64,000 bases of DNA from Mytilinidion resinicola (GCF_010093595.1 NW_022985440.1:1550325-1614324); one strand, 5' to 3'. Positions 44,794-55,448 are shown, numbered from the stretch's first letter. Made by a program: numbers and translations. Notes: generated from the sequence alone by a model not told the origin.

Positions 44794-45225
44794 ACGTGTT
44801 CTACATGCATGTGGTGGTTACAAGCGAGTGGTGGCGCTTAATTTTTGGTGCGATTTGGACGTTTTGACACCCCAGCAATCTCAACAACCATAAAGTATTA
44901 AATAAGATTATATGAATGCATATAGTATTTAGCTCATTTCAATGGCTAGGCAATAGTTTGGAGTGATGTGTCTCTGTAATTCTATTATATCGTAGATCTT
45001 ACCCAATGCTAGGGGGCCAAAACTCTACTATAACTAAATGTGGCCATCAAGAGACCCTAAAAATTTGTCTTATAATATTGAAACAGCTATGCATATCTTT
45101 ATTCTAAGTTATAGATTCAAATCTTTTATAGTTGTTGAGGTTGCTGGGGTGTCAAAACGTCCAAATCGCACCAAAAATTAAGCGCCACCACTCGCTTGTA
45201 ACCACCACATGCATGTAGAACACGT
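44794..45225. mobile_element. 432-bp foldback MITE with TA target site
   Basis: Two arms of about 100 bp (44794-44895 and 45125-45225) are near-perfect reverse complements, starting ACGTGTTCTACATGCATGTG and diverging by only a couple of bases. Each end is flanked by TA (44792-44793, 45226-45227), as for Tc1/mariner-type insertions. The 230-bp centre is AT-rich and non-coding. It occupies more than half of the 749-bp promoter between the MFS gene and the regulator gene. Confidence 0.85.
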
Positions 45226-45287
45226 TAGTGGCAAACCCTCGCTTCATAATCACTAATTAACCATTAAATCGAGTTTCCGTCCAACCC

Positions 45288-46600
45288 ATGATACAACCAC
45301 GCATCATGAACTCGACACGAAAGCAGAGATCCACGCCCCCACGCAAAAAGTCGTGTCTGCAGTGCGCCAAGTCCAAGGTCCGCTGCGGCCTTGAGCGACC
45401 ATGCTGCGCTCGGTGCGTCGCGGCGAACCGCCAGTGCAGATACGCAACGCCGGCAGAGAACCCTTCGTCGCCAGTTGCCTCTCGACACAGCGTGCCGCCG
45501 ATTGAAAGTATTGCGACGCCTACGTCTTTGTCAGCAGCTTTTACAGATCCCACGGACGCAATTCTCGTTGGAACGACTGCCAGCGGCCATCCAACGCCAC
45601 TGCCGCTACCAACACAACTTCGGACGACTGCAGATCGCCCAGGTGTTTCTCTAGACTTTTCTAACTTGGATCTTGTTCCTCTTGCCGATGCCGACCAGAT
45701 ACGAGACCGATGGCTGTGGCCTTTTTTGGCTGTCGGAGAGCAAGTCCCCAAGGCTTTCCATCCGTATACGTTGCAGTACATTAGCTGCGTGCTTCGGACG
45801 TACCCCAAGCTGATGGTGAAAAAGAACGGTGTTCCGCCAATAATTCATCCGATGCAGATATCTGATGGAAATAGTTCTGTTGCATTAGCTAATTGCTACA
45901 GTTTAGTCCGACTGTGGCATCACAGCGCGGCTGGGAGCGAGCATATAGTCGCCGAAACGATTCAGCGAGAGATGGAGAGACTCGCAAACTATGTAATATC
46001 ATCCCTCACAAAGCCTGCAAGTGACTGGCTCACATAGCTTAGGATACAACAAACGCTGATGATCTCGACATCCTCGGTGCTTTTCAGGCGTATCTTATCT
46101 ACTCCATTATGGCTACATTTTTTCCCATACAAGGAAGCAATATAGTCAACGATGCAACAATGGTCACACTGCACGAGATGGCTTTCCGTACCACGCAGGC
46201 TGGACTGGTCTCCCGAGCCGAACTCGCTCGCTCTCGGCCAACGTGGGAATCATGGATCATTGTTTCGGCAAAGCGCAGGGCCGTCTTTGCATTTTACCTG
46301 CTCAGCAGCGTGTACAATGCGGACAACTATGTCCCAAGCTTCCTCGCGCAGGAGCTGCGGGAGGTGTATGTGCCGGATGCGAAGCGTCTGTGGGAGGCGA
46401 GGAGCCGCAGGGAGTGGGAGCGGGAATATAGCCAGTATCTGTCTGAGTGGGAAGATGGACTTTTGATGATATCGGAGCTTTGGCTGTCGCCGGACACTGG
46501 GTCAAAAGGGCGCCGGGAGAGGATCGATCGATGGGTGCAGAGTGCGGACGAGTTTGGCATGATGTTATTTGCTGTCTGCGTTCACCTCCATGGCTACTAG
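45288..46600 (+). CDS. Zn(II)2Cys6 transcription factor
   Basis: Two exons, join(45288..45992,46043..46600), 420 residues; the 50-nt intron has a GTAATA donor and a CTTAG acceptor, phase 0. The zinc cluster is SCLQCAKSKVRCGLERP then CCARCVAANRQC, with six Cys in C-X2-C-X6-C...C-X2-C-X6-C spacing, preceded by basic PPRKKS. The rest is the helical regulatory region seen in cluster-type fungal regulators (LVPLADADQIRDRWLWPF ... AKRRAVFAFYLLSSVYN). A nearby in-frame ATG at 45306 is an alternative start. It is divergent from the MFS gene, is followed by a methyltransferase, and four candidate CGG-N4-CCG sites surround the trio. It is likely the local regulator. Confidence 0.88.
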
Positions 46601-46720
46601 GCCTGAGTTCCAATGAAAGCTGAAATGTTGAACCAATGGTGGCCCACTGCTCATGATACGAGAGTTAAAAGTTGTCTGGACCCTGACCTGTTGGTGGTGG
46701 GCAGCTTCGCAGTTCCGAAG

Positions 46721-46730
46721 CGGAACTCCG
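46721..46730. promoter_or_regulatory. CGG-N4-CCG site 4
   Basis: CGGAACTCCG, 109 bp upstream of the methyltransferase ATG. Together with ATCA on its right it shares CGGAAYTCCGATCA with site 1. The distance to the start is nearly equal to that of site 1 to the MFS start (108 bp). Confidence 0.6.
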
Positions 46731-46838
46731 ATCAACAGACGTCTATTTATGTCTGTGCATCTCCTCCCACTCCAATTGTTCACCAAAACTTCAAGACAAA
46801 CCAGACCGTACCAATTCAAAAGTTATAATAACAAGACA

Positions 46839-47654
46839 ATGGCGACTCCATCACAACCGTCCGTCTACACGACCGACCACTCGGCTTCCGTGCTGCGCAC
46901 ACACAGCTGGCGCACAGCCGCCAACTCGGCGGGCTACTTGCTCCCTCACCTCCGATCCAACATGAAGATTCTTGACGTTGGATGCGGTCCAGGCTCCATC
47001 ACCATTGACCTGGCCCGCCTCGTTCCGCAGGGTCATGTCACCGGAGTTGAATACGTACTGGATCCGCTGGAAGGAGCCCGTGCCCTCGCCGCAGCCAATG
47101 GCGTCACGAACGTCTCATTCGAGATTGGCGACATTCACTGTCTGCCCTTTGAAGATGATGCGTTTGACGTTGTTCACGCCCACCAAGTTCTGCAGCATAT
47201 TTCCGACCCTGTCAAGGCGTTGCAGGAGATGCGTCGTGTGACAAAGGTGGGCGGCATGGTCGCATGTCGAGAGTCGGCATCCATGACCTGGTATCCTCAA
47301 TCGGACAAGCTAAATACATGGTACGACCTGACAACAAGAATGGCCGTTTCAAAGGGGGGCAACCCCCATCCCGGCAGTCGCATTCACGTTTGGGCGGAAA
47401 AAGCTGGGTTCGCCAGGAAGGACATCACCAAGAGCGCTGGGTCCTGGTGTTTCAGCAGCGACGAGGAGCGCGAGTACTGGGGAGGGTCGATGGCGCAAAG
47501 ATCGAGGTCATCTGGGTCCGCGACGATGGCATTGGAGGGAGGGTTTTCGACGAGGGAGCAGCTGGACAAGGTTGCACAGGGGTGGGATGAGTTTCGCGAG
47601 GACAAAGACGCCTGGTTTGGGCTGCTGCATGGCGAGATTCTGTGTCGCAAGTAG
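46839..47654 (+). CDS. SAM-dependent methyltransferase (UbiE-like class I)
   Basis: Single exon, 271 residues from the ATG at 46839. Motif I is KILDVGCGPGSITIDLARLV, then GVEYVLDPLEGARA (acidic motif II region), IGDIHCLPFEDDAFDVVHAH (motif post-II and IV) and LQEMRRVTKVGGMVACRES. This is the class I fold found in UbiE/Coq5-like small-molecule methyltransferases; the acceptor is unknown. It follows the Zn(II)2Cys6 gene by 238 bp on the same strand and has a CGG-N4-CCG site upstream. With the MFS gene it may modify and export a compound. Intact frame. Confidence 0.88.
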   Translation: MATPSQPSVYTTDHSASVLRTHSWRTAANSAGYLLPHLRSNMKILDVGCGPGSITIDLARLVPQGHVTGVEYVLDPLEGARALAAANGVTNVSFEIGDIHCLPFEDDAFDVVHAHQVLQHISDPVKALQEMRRVTKVGGMVACRESASMTWYPQSDKLNTWYDLTTRMAVSKGGNPHPGSRIHVWAEKAGFARKDITKSAGSWCFSSDEEREYWGGSMAQRSRSSGSATMALEGGFSTREQLDKVAQGWDEFREDKDAWFGLLHGEILCRK

Positions 47655-48062
47655 CGGCGGACGGCCTAGAGTTAGTTATCAGCCACTCACATATTTTGTC
47701 CCTATCGGGGGCATAATATGCTAATCAAAGCTATGGAACTGTTCTTCCATCGTGGTTAGCCAACGCTCTTAAACCAGCACGCCTTGTAACGTCAAACATA
47801 AGCTGAGCAACAGCACAATGACACACAATGATGATAAGCTCATCGCCGAGCTTGTGCCTGAGGCACTGATAGCGCTAGCATCATGTTGACCCAAAAAGAG
47901 GCCGCCCTGCCGGTGTACTTAAAGCCTTTTGCTCCTCGTCGGCTATAGGTCCGCGCACGAGGGCCGCCCCCTCTTTTCTTCCCTCTGCTCTACCAGCTCC
48001 ATACATACTGTCTACTAAGTCTTTCAACACTCCCTTCATCGACCTCTACGCGCCGACGCGAC
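47655..48062. other. Intergenic, no gene supported
   Basis: Boundary between the intact trio and the decayed block. Nothing recognised. Confidence 0.4.
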
Positions 48063-49684
48063 ATGCGCCATTGTCCATCGGTTGATGATTTCTTAGAGGA
48101 GAGCGAGTATGCGGAGTCTGTAGACGACGGGATGGGATTAGATACGGATCTGACGGACGTCGACACGATGACAAGCAATGTGAAGGCGCAGAGGATGAAA
48201 GCATAACTCTCCCCTGATAAGAATCATCCGCCTGAGCACTACCTCCAACAGCTTAAGACATTCGACGCTGTGTTGCATCCTACTCTAGACAACTCATGGA
48301 CGCCCACGCAAGACTACGAAGAGCTAGACGTGGGGGCTCAATGCGTCACCTTCGTCGGCCGCATTGTCAATCTTTACAATCAGCTTACCCCAAGTAAAGC
48401 GCCAAAGGCCGCGAAAGGGTGCATCAAGCTCATTGTGGCGGATGACGCCGGCGCATTAACTGTAGGCACTGGTTTCTACTTCCAGCCTTCTTTAACTAGA
48501 TTCCTCAGGTCAGACTTTGGTACGCCAACATAGAATACAAGCTCCGCCTCGGAGAAGAGATGGTTTGCGATGGGAGAGATGTGACAGTAGCTCTGTCTCG
48601 CCATGCTATTGTGCTGAGGCAGTTGCGTGCCAGCGTCCGCCAAGGGCGCTAGGCTCGCCGGTCGTTCCTGTGCGGGAGTGAACGTCCCGGACTGCCACCA
48701 GCCGCGTTGTGGACGCAGAAATATCCAGAATCATGGCCGACACGCCTCTACCAGAAGTCGTCATGCGTATGCTCTTTGAAAGGCTATGCAACTTCTTCGG
48801 CACAGTGGAACAACATCGTCCCGAGTGGCTCCCGGACGACTTAAGCCTCGCGGCACTCCGTAAATTGCGTGAATGGCAACCATCGGCAGCATTTCCACGA
48901 GCTCCGGAATCTACTTCCACCCTTCCGCAAACTTCTGGCCCGTTTATCGAAATCGAGTGAAGAAGGCACGGACTCATTCCTCACCGTACTCGGCCAGCTC
49001 AACCTAGTCGATCCCACACGTGTGAAGTTCCTCGTCGCTACGGCAGCCGATGGGAACATGGATGAGATACTGTCACCACCATCTCATCTGCGCCGGATAT
49101 GGAAACCCTGTGCGAGAGAACGCCTGGCGCCCGAAGATGGCACCCTCCCTGGAGAATTTACTGCTTACCTCTGGCGGACCACCTTACGTGTGAAGGAAGT
49201 CTGCATGCCGCCAATTTCGGAAGCAGAAGTGCAACTCGTTTTCGGATCTGACGCGACATTGGTGTCTCATGCCAACCGACGGGTGCCGTACGATTGTGGA
49301 GCAAACAAATATCGGCTAGTGGAGGAGAATCCTATCGTGTCATCATGCACATCTCATGGTCTGTTCATGACGAGCGGGCCTTCAGGCACAGCGTATCGCT
49401 TCCTAAACATCTAGCTAGTCGTTGGAGGCGCAGAGGAAAAGTTACCAGAGGTGCAGTTCGCTATTGCAGCTCTCCTTCTCAACGGCTCGTATCATTCGCT
49501 GATCGAAGTTATGGCGGTCTTTGCCCCGCTTGTAGGGTGCGCCGAACTGGGCAGCCTTGAGGAGATGATTGATCAGCTGGTGCCGCGAGAACTAGAGATG
49601 ATTTTGATGGGAAACTTGTATATTGTCAGGCCTAATAGGTTCCGCGACGAGCTTGCGGCGCGCATAGGAGCCTTGGCCACATGA
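48063..49684 (+). pseudogene. Decayed gene of unknown function
   Basis: A frame from the ATG at 48063 (MRHCPSVDDFLEE) runs to 48533 with one TAA near 48204 (after AQRMKA). It includes GAQCVTFVGRIVNLYNQL and AAKGCIKLIVADDAGAL, which look like an OB-fold-type beta domain. The protein homology path then shifts frame near 48520 (IEYKLRLGEEM) and again between 48660 and 48960. It continues in 48869-49414 (FLTVLGQLNLVDPTRVKFLV), has a TAG at 49412-49414, and ends in frame with IRPNRFRDELAAR-like sequence at 49684. I do not recognise the family. Nonsense and frameshift lesions suggest an inactive copy. Confidence 0.5.
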
Positions 49685-49790
49685 AGGCGTTGATAGACTG
49701 AAATATGGGCCCGACGCGTCTACCCGCACCCTGAACTTGGGCCTTATCGGGTCCGAAGCGGTAGTAGTCCTCCCCAAGTAGTAACAGATG

Positions 49791-50337
49791 TTATCCACAT
49801 TTCTCCTGTCTTTTCATCTTATACTTGAACATATTAGCTTTAGCAGCCATCTCCTCTTCCTGTCTGGGCTGCAGGGCATCCTCGTCCGCCTTGGGCTGGC
49901 GCGCTCGTAGCTGTCGCTGCCTTTGGACCGGCTGCTGCCAGAGGTTGCTGTTATCCCCCTCCAGCCTGGTGTATATCGCATCGGGGCCGTCCTTATGGTC
50001 TAGGTCCGCCGTTGTGCGACGGACCACATGGACGTGCAGGTGTGGCACGCTTTGGCCTGCATCGATTCCGTCCTGTAGCAGGATAGTCAAGACAGTGGCG
50101 CCATAGACACGCTCGAGCATGCGTCCGACCCGCTTGACCGTGATGAACAGATCGGCCGCTTTGGTGTCGGTCAGTTAAGGCAGACGGGCTACGAGGCGCA
50201 GCGGCGACACCAGCACATGGCCACAGAAGCGGCTTTAGGTTGACGAACGCGAAGGACTAGGGCGTTGTGTGGAAAACTTGGCGGGTAATAGGGAACTTGT
50301 GGAAGTGGTAGAGCGTCCTAGAACTGGATAGGCGCAT
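49791..50337 (-). pseudogene. HIT-family dinucleoside triphosphate hydrolase (Fhit/HNT2-like), decayed
   Basis: Frame from MRLSSSRTLYHFHKF at 50337 through FAFVNLKPLL, GHVLVSPLRLVARLP, TDTKAADLFITVKRVGRM and QDGIDAGQSVPHLHVHVVRR, ending at 49791. The HXHXH catalytic triad of histidines is present. Lesions: TAG after HTTP (family continues LSFAFVN), a one-base frameshift after KPLL, and TAA after RLP. Fhit-like enzymes cleave diadenosine triphosphate; this copy cannot make a full protein. A functional copy probably exists elsewhere in the genome. Confidence 0.8.
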
Positions 50338-50553
50338 TGCAGCTAGCCGGACTATGTCTGATATTAGGCTGAGGCCGTATTTAAAAACGATTTGTTGGGT
50401 GACGTGTCCTGCACTGTGCTCGGCTGGCAACAAGGCAAGCCGGTGAAGGGCACGGCCCAGAGATCAGCTGCCAGGTATGTAGCTTGGGCGCGGGCGCGGG
50501 CCGAGCCGCAGCTTGGGCGGTGCTAAGGCGCTAAGGGGTGGGTTCATTAGGTA

Positions 50554-50699
50554 CAAGGGGGTAACCTGAGCGGGCTGCTTGCCCTCCCTGTCAGTTTTGG
50601 GGGCATTATGGTCGTACCAGCACTATTTTCCTAGGATATTACTATAACGCCCCTGAAACTTACAGGGAGGGCGAGCAGCCCGCTCAGGTTACCCCCTTG
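50554..50699. mobile_element. 146-bp foldback MITE with TA target site
   Basis: Arms of about 52 bp: CAAGGGGGTAACCTGAGCGG from 50554 and its reverse complement ending at 50699, with few mismatches. TA lies on both sides (50552-50553 and 50700-50701). Non-coding. It sits between the HIT and tyrosyl-tRNA synthetase pseudogenes. Confidence 0.8.
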
Positions 50700-50849
50700 T
50701 ACAACTCTAAGCGAATTTCAGGGTCTACTTAATTGCCGCCATAACTTACTCTCGCTCTGGCCTCTTGTTCCCCAAGTCGCTCTCATTGCTAGCTGTACAT
50801 CTGACGCTTTCCTGTCTACTATCGTCTCCTCGTTTCCTCGCTGCCCATA

Positions 50850-51977
50850 ATGGCTGCCCCGCTGCCAGTGAGAGCGCTAACCGACGAGCAAAAGTACGAG
50901 CTTATGGCGTCTAACCTCCACAAAGTACTCCAGGGCGACATTATCAAGTAAATCCTTCCTGTCCGTCCGCTGAAAATCTACTGGGGCACTGCTACCACGG
51001 TCCGCCTATATATGCTGCCTATTTCTTTCCCGCTGTTAAGATTGCCGAGTTCCTTTAGGTGGGCTGCACGGTTAAGGTCTTGCTGGCCGATCTGCACGCA
51101 TTCCTCGACGCGGATAAGGCGCCTGAAGGTGTGCTGGAGTTCCGAGCGCAGTACTACGAACGCGTCATCCGCGCACTCCTGAGAAGCGTCGGCGTTGATC
51201 TCACCAACCTCGAGTTTGTCCGCGGCAGCTCCTACCAGCTCACTCCCGCCTTCTCGCGCGATCTTCTGCGGCTGAGCAAGCGTGTCTCTATCCACGATGC
51301 AATCAAAGCTAGCAGCGAGATTGTCAAGTCCACGGGTGAGCCCGTCATGGCCGACGGCATGTACCCCATGATGCAACTCCTAGACGAAGAGTATCTCGAC
51401 GTGAACGCTGAATTTGGCGGCCTCGACCAACGCAAGACCTTCGCCCTCGCTAATGGCGCGATGCCTAGACTGGGTTTGAAGGTGCGCGCGCACCTGATGA
51501 ACCCTATGGTTCCTGGTCTGGCAGGTGGAAAAATGAGCAGTTCCGATCCCAAGTCCAAGATTGATCTATCTTATCGACGAGCTAGAAGCCATCTGCATGA
51601 AAATTGCCAAAGCATTCTGCCCACCTCGCGAAACCGAGGGCAACGGCATTCTGGCTTTCATTCAGCACGTTTTGTTCCCATACTGGCAGGTACGGTCTGA
51701 CGATGGCACACCTGTGATCAGCGTCATGCTGAAGGATGAGTCCGAGCCCACAACATTCCAGTCCTTCACGGATTTGGCTGCCGTTTACCAGGCTGATTCC
51801 CTTACGCCGCAACTTGCCAAGAAAATTGTTGAAGAAGGACCCGTGGCTCTAACTAGCTCTATTCGGAGGGAATTCGAATCCGATGCCGAGTGGCAGGCGG
51901 TCACTCGTGAAGCGTACCCTGATCCTACACCGAAGACGAAAAAGAAGAAGAATGAAGTTGTCGTGCTAGTCGTGTAG
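50850..51977 (+). pseudogene. Cytosolic tyrosyl-tRNA synthetase, decayed copy
   Basis: ATG at 50850 (MAAPLPVRALTDEQKYELMA); TAA at 50949 after QGDIIK. Homology continues as PLKIYWGTATT, then in a shifted frame as KIAEFL with a TAG, then GCTVKVLLADLHAFLDADKAP in 51059-51560. The signature GLAGGKMSSSDPKSKIDL (the KMSKS-type loop of TyrRS) is followed by a frameshift near 51565. The C-terminal catalytic half then reads FCPPRETEGNGILAFIQHVL to a Lys-rich end at 51977. The HIGH-type region is mutated. At least four lesions; the organism must carry another, working gene. Confidence 0.9.
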
Positions 51978-52367
51978 TAGATGGCCCAAGACATACTCTC
52001 TTCGATGAAAAGTGCTGGATAGGCGTTGGGTTACGGGGTCTAGGCTCGATGTCTTAGTTGCGAATGGATTACGACTAAAAAATGATGAATTATAAATTAT
52101 TAAAATAGCGAAAGAACCTAATCAATCTATAAGACTATGTAGATTCTCGTGGACTTCTGGGATTCCAATTTCCGCGCTGTTATGAAGCTCATTGCACAGA
52201 AACAATATTCTGAACCACTTTTAGTCTCGACATTAGATTTTGGTAGTGTTTCACCTACAGCGGACTATAACTCGCGGACTAGGTAGCACAATGTGCTAAA
52301 GCCAAGGGTATGTACGCCTCTGATCGTTTTTCCTCTAACCTATTCGTGCCATATAAGCGCGCTAGAG

Positions 52368-52995
52368 CTAAAGACTCGAGTCCCACATCGGGTCTGCTAG
52401 GTTAAGATTTTCGAAGTTGATTGCCCAGAGGCGCGAACCATGCATCGCATCATTATGACCAGAGCTTTGAATGATGTTGTGACTGTGGAAATCGTTGTGG
52501 CAAGGTATAAACGACATATGATTCTCGCCAGTAAGCGCGTTCTCTGTGCCAGTAATGACAGCCTTAATAATTTAAACATCGTTAACCGGAATAATCAAGG
52601 ACTTCTTTGCAGTGTCTAGGTACGTTCTGACAGCTTCGAGAGGACTGTAGGTGCGCATCCAAGGCATCGATGCTTGTGAATGAAGTTGACGAAGGAAGGC
52701 TATGATGTGGGGCAGGCTCGCAGCTGCATCCTTAGCGCTAAGCGTTTTTCCCACGATGTACTCTATTGTAAAAGCGCCGCTCTAGTTATCTGTTACATGA
52801 ATCGCAGGACCTAGGCTGTGCTTAGCCGCCCATTTAGCGTGAAGCGTTTCCTCTTTGCTAAGACCGATTGCAGCGGGAGAACCCGTTTAAGGGATCTTGA
52901 CAAGAAAGGACTGCGGCGACGTAGAGTATATGTTGACTTTAATGCAGTCTTGCGCGGACCAGCCAGCGTGGTTGTAGGTGAGGATGGAGGTGAAA
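52368..52995 (-). pseudogene. Choline-kinase/aminoglycoside-phosphotransferase-like, decayed
   Basis: One minus-strand frame of about 205 codons carries the family pattern: WAAKHSLGPAIHV, IEYIVGKTLSAKD, LPHIIAFLRQLHSQ, the catalytic loop PCHNDFHSHNI (HXDXXXXN) and RLWAINFENLNLADPMWD, where the family has Asp in place of the Asn of INFE. It is broken by TAA at 52887-52889, TAG at 52782-52784 and TAA at 52572-52574, all in the same frame, so decay is by nonsense changes and not by shifts. The usual product phosphorylates small amino-alcohols or similar compounds. Confidence 0.7.
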
Positions 52996-53223
52996 CAATG
53001 CATTGAACGAGATAAGTGATGTATTGGATGAGTATCTATCTAGGCTACGTACGCCGTATATATACTCTGTGTATGTGGAGGCTTACGTAGCCGTACCGTA
53101 GAACTGTGAGGGCTAAGTATAGGAACCGTGTTCTATATCAAGGTAGCCGAGCTAACCGTACCATACTCCGTAGGCTAGCTGGCTAAGAATACATACTCCG
53201 TCAGTAGGGGGTGGCAACAACCC

Positions 53224-53502
53224 TCAGTGACGGACAAAACCGTGCTTAGTGGAGAGTGCAGCGAAATTACTGCAGATTCTTGTAGCCATCGACATGTTCG
53301 TCGTGCTAGGAGGCGGAGAGGATGGCCATTCAAACTGGTCGTCGTCGACAGTCGTGGTTTCGATAGAGGATTCGACTTTCTCCGCTAGAACAAGCGAAGT
53401 CGATGAGCTCGTCACGTCTAGCGGAGCATAGAAGGTGGTTTGTGAAGTGTCATAATTCACTTCCGGCGATGGTGGTAGAGAAAGAACGTAGTTGGCGGCC
53501 AT
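53224..53502 (-). CDS. Hypothetical small protein
   Basis: 92 codons from an ATG at 53502, Ser/Thr-rich with a SSPPPSTTN segment; no domain recognised. Divergent from the ORF at 53622 with 119 bp between. It could be chance. Confidence 0.25.
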   Translation of the reverse strand: MAANYVLSLPPSPEVNYDTSQTTFYAPLDVTSSSTSLVLAEKVESSIETTTVDDDQFEWPSSPPPSTTNMSMATRICSNFAALSTKHGFVRH

Positions 53503-53621
53503 GGAGTCCCCGTTGCGAATGTATCGAAGCCACCTAAACGTTGGACTTGATTAATGCAAAGCTGTTATAGCCACACGAGTAGCAGTTTGTCCAACTTCAC
53601 CTCTGTTCATCGCCGTCAGAG

Positions 53622-53990
53622 ATGGCCAGCACAAGCCAACCACGACGTATTGATTGCTACAGCGGGACTCTAATAAAATATTCAAAATACTTGGAACAAC
53701 TCGTTTACCAGTTACGAACAGATGTCCTTCAGTTACAAACCCAAGTACAAGATTTGCATCGGCAGCTAGACCAACGCTCCGCGCCCGTCCAATACCAACC
53801 GACGCAACCATCACCGACGCAGCTATCGTCCAAACAATGGGTATTCCAGGTTGAAACTCCAGGCCAGGACGGCAAACCGTCTAGCAAATCATCCAGCAAA
53901 TCATCTAGCAAATCACCTGAATTATCTAATTTATTAGGGGTTGCGAGGGCTCTGGAGTGGCCACAGCACACAACTTATATAGATTTATAG
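53622..53990 (+). CDS. Hypothetical coiled-coil protein
   Basis: 122 codons from ATG at 53622. Residues 22-52 (KYLEQLVYQLRTDVLQLQTQ and following) have Leu at heptad positions and look like a short coiled coil. A Pro/Gln-rich stretch and SKSSSKSSSKS repeats encoded by 12-bp tandem units near 53880 follow. No catalytic domain; not recognised. Confidence 0.35.
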   Translation: MASTSQPRRIDCYSGTLIKYSKYLEQLVYQLRTDVLQLQTQVQDLHRQLDQRSAPVQYQPTQPSPTQLSSKQWVFQVETPGQDGKPSSKSSSKSSSKSPELSNLLGVARALEWPQHTTYIDL

Positions 53991-54726
53991 GATATATCAA
54001 TGTGTGCACAGAGTCTGAGTTGTTTAAAGTCAATATACCCCTTATATTTTGCGGTACGGTGGGTTTTGCGCCACCCAGGAGCGGACATTAGAGAAAGAAG
54101 TTTTTCGGGGGCATCACACGAGAAATAGTTTGTCGGGATGCCCCCACTAATACTATATTAGACTAGCTGTGCTCACAAATAGACGCGTACGAAAATTAAC
54201 CACTCAGAAAGCAAGGCACTTACAAGGAGTCCCAGAATAACGACTACGAAATCATCTGGCTGGGACCAATTTCCGCTATCCAGGTCCTGGGCAGCGATGC
54301 GGTTTTACACACAGAAACGGAAGTTGTAATTAGTGCTGTTTCTTCCTAGGCGACTCTCCAGCTAGAGTCCGCAAATGGCAGGATCACGTGTGGAATGAGT
54401 CAGCAATGTCAACTATACGATTGATTAGCTCCTCCGATCGATTAGCTCGCACGATCCACCTGCTTGCACAATCTATTAGCTTGCACGATCCGCCTGTGGG
54501 CCGCCTCCCTTTCGGCCACAAGACTTTAATAGCATCTAAGCATCCCGTATGGAACGTTTCGGCAATGCCGCTTCCTAATTCCAGTGACGCAGCCTTGGAA
54601 AGTGTTGAGATAGACGATGTTCTTCTTATTGTTATTGCTATGGACAGGGCGGAGTCGGCTGTATGTACGTAGTCCCTGCCACCATAATATTCACTACCAG
54701 CCACCGTGATATTCAACAGAAGGAGC
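53991..54726. other. Intergenic, no gene supported
   Basis: AT-rich then repetitive. Short GATTAGCTCGCACGATCC-like units recur at 54420-54500. Confidence 0.4.
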
Positions 54727-54960
54727 AAGCAGAATCCTGAAAACGTTAGCAATCGCGTTCCCGTACGGGAGTATGGAGTGGAAGGGCAAGCAGAATCCTG
54801 GAAAATGCCAGGTAATTTGCCCCCGTACGGGAGAATGGAGTGGAGGGGCAAACAGAATCCTGAAAAAAGTTAGCAATCGCGCTTCGGTCCGGGAGTGTAG
54901 AGCGCAGGGATCTCGGAAGCTGAATCCTGAAAAATCTCAGGATTGGCTCCCGTAGGAAGC
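54727..54960. repeat. Imperfect tandem repeat, about 61-bp unit
   Basis: Units beginning AGCAGAATCCTGAAAA recur at about 54727, 54789 and 54850, with a diverged fourth near 54920. Each contains a short palindrome of the type CCCGTACGGG. Non-coding; open frames across it are a product of the repeat. Confidence 0.75.
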
Positions 54961-55448
54961 GCAAACAGTGGAAAAATCCCGTGAACCGGATCGCGCACGG
55001 GATGGGCTTCAGCAGTGGTTTTGCGGCAAGTGATAGGATTGATTGATTGTCAGACTATGGATGGGCGGAGTGCCTCATATGTATCCATTCCCACCCCCTG
55101 TTAGGTTGTTTCAGCCACCAGTTGCCGTGATATTCAACAATTAATTAGATCACTCCTCCCATCAAGATAATAACTCTCATCTGCTAATACTCTTTATAAC
55201 CCTCCAACAGTAGACGCGAACGCGAAGCTATAGCCTGGGACACAGGCGCTCTCGTTGAGGACTCGCGAGCTGTCTCAAGTAGTTTTTTCGCTTCCCCCGA
55301 CCAACCGTTCACTCCGGTGACGGCTGGAGACAATCCCCGAATCTCGAGATCCGCCTACGCAATATTAGCTACGACAAGAAGCGAGCGATCGAATCTCTTG
55401 ATCGCAGCTCCTTACGTACGGTACATGTCCATACCTAGGACACGTTAT
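54961..55448. other. Intergenic, no gene supported
   Basis: 3' flank of HET protein 3. A segment with GTGATATTCAACA at about 55130 also occurs at about 54705, so the tandem repeat is bracketed by related sequence. Confidence 0.4.

Noticed and set aside
54384..54851. Minus-strand open frame of 155 codons
   Set aside because: More than a third of it is tandem-repeat sequence; no domain.
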